Below are positions 62,269-64,000 of a stretch of DNA of 64,000 nucleotides, one piece after another. Each line of letters opens with the position of its first letter. Positions within the stretch are counted from its first letter, which is position 1. The DNA comes from Caloramator mitchellensis (GTDB lineage Bacteria; Bacillota; Clostridia; Clostridiales; Caloramatoraceae). Position numbers and translations under genes: made by a program. The notes beneath the pieces are model-generated. The model was not told the DNA's origin. It saw nothing but the letters and a program-made list of their open reading frames with translations, and made no database searches. The stretch covers positions 45,771 to 109,770 of the forward strand of contig NZ_LKHP01000008.1 of assembly GCF_001440545.1 (NCBI RefSeq), written 5' to 3'.

Positions 62269-63117
62269 TTAATGTTCTGCATTATACGTATCTATTCCCC
62301 ATTGAATATCCGCTGTATCTCTAGGATCATCAAAATAACTACTCCAAAAACTAATATCAGAAGTACCGCTTATTATTTGAACTAGACCCGCAGCAGATTT
62401 AAGAGTTGTTGGTCCAAATACTGCACTTCCAACATAGCCATAATGAAAATTTCCTATTGTTTCTCCGCTAACATGTGCTCTCAAACCTTCATCATAATAA
62501 ATAGTTTTTGTTCCTAAGTAAGTTTTATAGTCCCATATTCCTCCACTCTTTACCCTTTCAGTAAAATAAACTCCTGCTACAATATGTTTTGTTCCAAAAA
62601 TAGCATTTTCATAAACTTTTTTTAGCTCATCTGCATGAATTCTCGCTTCAGGTAATATATCAATTACTGCTGCTTTAATTGAGAAAAAATTTTCTTGTTG
62701 TATATTTGTAACAACTGAAATTTCTAAGTTGCTATTTATTTTAACAGCATTAAGTTTAATTAATATGTTCAATCTATTTATAAAGCTATTTAATTTTTCT
62801 AATTCAATTGAATCAAATTTATATAATTCTGAAATTTTTTCAACGTTTACAAAAATAGTATTATCGCTTTTGAATATAACATTTTCAAGATTATTTAATA
62901 ATACTGAATATGAATCATAATCATTTTCTATTTTAGAAATATTTTTATTTTGAGACTGTTTATATATTTCTTTAAACATAGCGTTCGCGTCTGAAGATAT
63001 TTTTTTAACATCTCTATTATAAGCTAGATTAGCATATACAATTTGATTAAAAGGTATAAGTATAACTATTAAAAAAGCTAATACGAAATTAATTATCTTT
63101 ATAATAATACCCTTCAT
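62269..63117 (-). CDS. Secreted protein with C-terminal polymorphic toxin type 44-like domain
   Basis: An N-terminal signal peptide (IIIKIINFVLAFLIVILIPF, cleavage near VYA-NLA) is followed by a variable helical region (residues ~35-175). The C-terminus has GGIWDYKTYLG, GNFHYGYVGSAVFG, AAGLVQIISGTSD and SYFDDPRDTADIQWGIDTYN. This pattern (GNxHYGxxG, then DDPxD) resembles the Ntox44 toxin domain, a predicted nuclease. The start is ATG 63117 with GGAGGGG seven bases upstream. The 282-residue protein lacks the long repeat region of typical polymorphic toxins. The function is inferred from sequence pattern. Confidence 0.65.
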   Translation of the reverse strand: MKGIIIKIINFVLAFLIVILIPFNQIVYANLAYNRDVKKISSDANAMFKEIYKQSQNKNISKIENDYDSYSVLLNNLENVIFKSDNTIFVNVEKISELYKFDSIELEKLNSFINRLNILIKLNAVKINSNLEISVVTNIQQENFFSIKAAVIDILPEARIHADELKKVYENAIFGTKHIVAGVYFTERVKSGGIWDYKTYLGTKTIYYDEGLRAHVSGETIGNFHYGYVGSAVFGPTTLKSAAGLVQIISGTSDISFWSSYFDDPRDTADIQWGIDTYNAEH

Positions 63118-63367
63118 AAATAACCCCTCCATCTTTCACTTAATTTAATTTAATCTTTAACGGTAAAATTACATAAGAATATAATATTTTGACTTTTTTA
63201 TATGTCACCTCCCTTGAATTTTTCAAATAACTTACATATGAATTTATAATGAAACAACCTTATCATTATTTCTTCATGACTAACTTCTCTATAATAACAA
63301 CATAATTACTCTATAGTTTAATTAGAACGTATATTAACAAAAAAATATCAAAAAAACATCTAATTTA

Positions 63368-63676
63368 CTACGAAAAGAACAAAAAACATATTAATGCTAT
63401 ATAACTTAATTTCAGAATACTAATGATTGTAATTAAGTTAAAAATAATATCCCAAAATTGAATTCTTCTTTTTTGACTTTTTATAAAGAATTTTCTAAGA
63501 TAATCAAAATAAATAAAAAGCACTAATATCAGAAGTAAAGAAAAAATTACACCAGAGTAACTTTGTTTAATTTTTATTAAACTATTTTCCAAATTATAAT
63601 TTACCAGTATTAAAATTGCAATTAAATCAATAATAAGAACTATAAATAAGCTTTTAATTTGTTGTTTTAATAACAT
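63368..63676 (-). CDS. Small membrane protein, possible immunity partner
   Basis: This 102-residue protein has about four hydrophobic segments (LFIVLIIDLIAILILVN, GVIFSLLLILVLFIYF, FNLITIISILKLSYIALIC) and basic loops such as KSQKRRIQF. I do not recognise a family. It lies 250 bases upstream of the toxin-like gene on the same strand; the order and lack of function fit a membrane immunity protein but do not prove it. The ribosome site (GGGAGTG) is at an uneven distance of about 12 bases. Confidence 0.5.
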   Translation of the reverse strand: MLLKQQIKSLFIVLIIDLIAILILVNYNLENSLIKIKQSYSGVIFSLLLILVLFIYFDYLRKFFIKSQKRRIQFWDIIFNLITIISILKLSYIALICFLFFS

Positions 63677-63718
63677 AAAAGCTTACACTCCCTTCCCTGA
63701 ATAAGCAATAACTGATTT

Positions 63719-63847
63719 TCATTTTAACCTTCTTTGCTGTAACAAGGTATAGTCAAAAGTTTTAGGGTACTTTTGACGATAACCCCTTGATTTTATTAAT
63801 TTTTTGTATGATAACTTGCTCCCCCTCTTTTTCGAGGTATTTTTTAG
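63719..63847 (-). pseudogene. Possible truncated reading frame next to the IS66 end
   Basis: A 42-codon stop-free frame with an Arg/Lys-rich product (KYPKTFDYTLLQQRRLK at its end) runs from the IS66 insertion site. It lacks a start codon. It may be the 3' end of a gene cut by the element. A dyad (GTCAAAAG and CTTTTGAC, 63752-63777) lies within it. A different frame in the same stretch is also open, so this call is weak. Confidence 0.25.
63752..63777. repeat. Inverted repeat near the IS66 boundary
   Basis: Perfect 8-bp arms GTCAAAAG and CTTTTGAC are separated by ten bases. It is not followed by a clear T-run. It may be an operator, a weak terminator or a recombination site. Confidence 0.4.
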
Positions 63848-63851
63848 TTAC

Positions 63852-64000
63852 GTAAGCGTCAAAACAGGACCACCTTTACAAAAAAGCCGCATTTTAATGC
63901 GACCTTTTACTTCAGCATGGCTCTGCATTTGTCTGGTAATTCCTTTGACCATGGAAGCAATTTATTTAGTTCTTCCTCTTTTGTAATATCAACGTTTGGC
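63852..64000 (-). mobile_element. End of an IS66-family element (cut by window edge)
   Basis: The element end reads GTAAGCGTCAAAACAGGACC, which fits the GTAAGCG terminal repeat of IS66 elements. The next ~50 bases lead to the transposase stop codon. The eight bases outside it (63844-63851, TTAGTTAC) would be one copy of an 8-bp target duplication; the other copy is beyond the window. Confidence 0.75.
63907..64000 (-). CDS. IS66-family transposase, C-terminal end
   Basis: The last 30 codons visible read PNVDITKEEELNKLLPW, then SKELPDKCRAMLK and stop. The LLPW-x(2)-xLP pattern is the end of IS66 TnpC-type transposases, and the stop lies 55 bases from the terminal repeat, as usual. The catalytic part is outside the window. 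Confidence 0.75.
   Translation of the reverse strand, partial: PNVDITKEEELNKLLPWSKELPDKCRAMLK

Noticed and set aside
63190..63210. A strong AAGGGAGGTGA ribosome-site-like string in the gap between the toxin-like gene and the membrane protein
   Set aside because: No start codon at suitable distance; only a 22-codon GTG frame that touches the site. It may be a relic, but there is no further support.
1..64000. tRNA genes, CRISPR arrays, rRNA and classical riboswitches
   Set aside because: I looked for T-loop GGTTCGA(A)TCC strings, regularly spaced repeats and conserved riboswitch cores and saw none. A covariance-model scan would be needed to exclude them.

Overview
The window is AT-rich chromosomal DNA from a spore-forming Clostridia (Firmicutes), most likely a Clostridiaceae relative. 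The evidence is low G+C, strong GGAGG-type ribosome sites with many TTG and GTG starts, spore genes (cotS, yqfC, yqfD), an IspH-S1 fusion, pyruvate phosphate dikinase with a CcpN-type regulator, and the dgt-dnaG-rpoD and yqfC-yqfD-phoH-pgpH-ybeY-dgkA-cdd-era-recO gene orders. The genus cannot be settled from sequence reading alone; a Caloramator-like moderate thermophile is a guess. Most genes lie on the minus strand.

Layout. 1-6.9 kb: the start of a minus-strand gene under a hairpin leader, ychF, a Lon-type protease with a degenerate P-loop, deoC, the last ~50 codons of a flavin amine oxidase (a relic), an ornithine/alanine racemase-family gene and an EamA exporter. 7.0-20.3 kb: one minus-strand operon of 19 genes for a membrane-bound [NiFe] hydrogenase of the Mbh (Mrp-linked, group 4) type together with six maturation genes (hypF, C, D, E, A, B). 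Reduced ferredoxin would reduce protons at MbhJKLMN, and the Mrp-like antiporter module (MbhA-H) would convert this into an ion gradient. 20.5-36.5 kb: a Ca-type P-ATPase, a CBS-DRTGG pyrophosphatase, speD under a dyad-embedded promoter, ispH-rpsA, plsC, cmk, aroH, gdhA, an RpiR regulator, surE, an unrecognised protein and RNA-modification genes. 36.6-36.95 kb: RNase P RNA.

37-49 kb: a zinc-ribbon coiled-coil gene, nif3, trmK, a HAD phosphatase, rpoD, dnaG and dgt (with two tandem sigma-H-like promoters in front of dnaG-rpoD), cotS, and ppdK with its upstream regulator gene and a perfect operator-like dyad. 49-61.8 kb: dense housekeeping genes (recO, era, cdd, dgkA-PAP2, ybeY, pgpH, phoH, yqfD/yqfC behind a sigma-E-like promoter, yqeY, rpsU, HIT, mtaB, rsmE, prmA).

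61.8-64.0 kb is accessory DNA: a possible small structured RNA, a secreted protein resembling polymorphic toxin type 44, a small membrane protein that could be its partner, a possible truncated reading frame, and the end of an IS66-family element with its terminal repeat and transposase C-terminus. No tRNA, CRISPR array or complete insertion sequence was seen.
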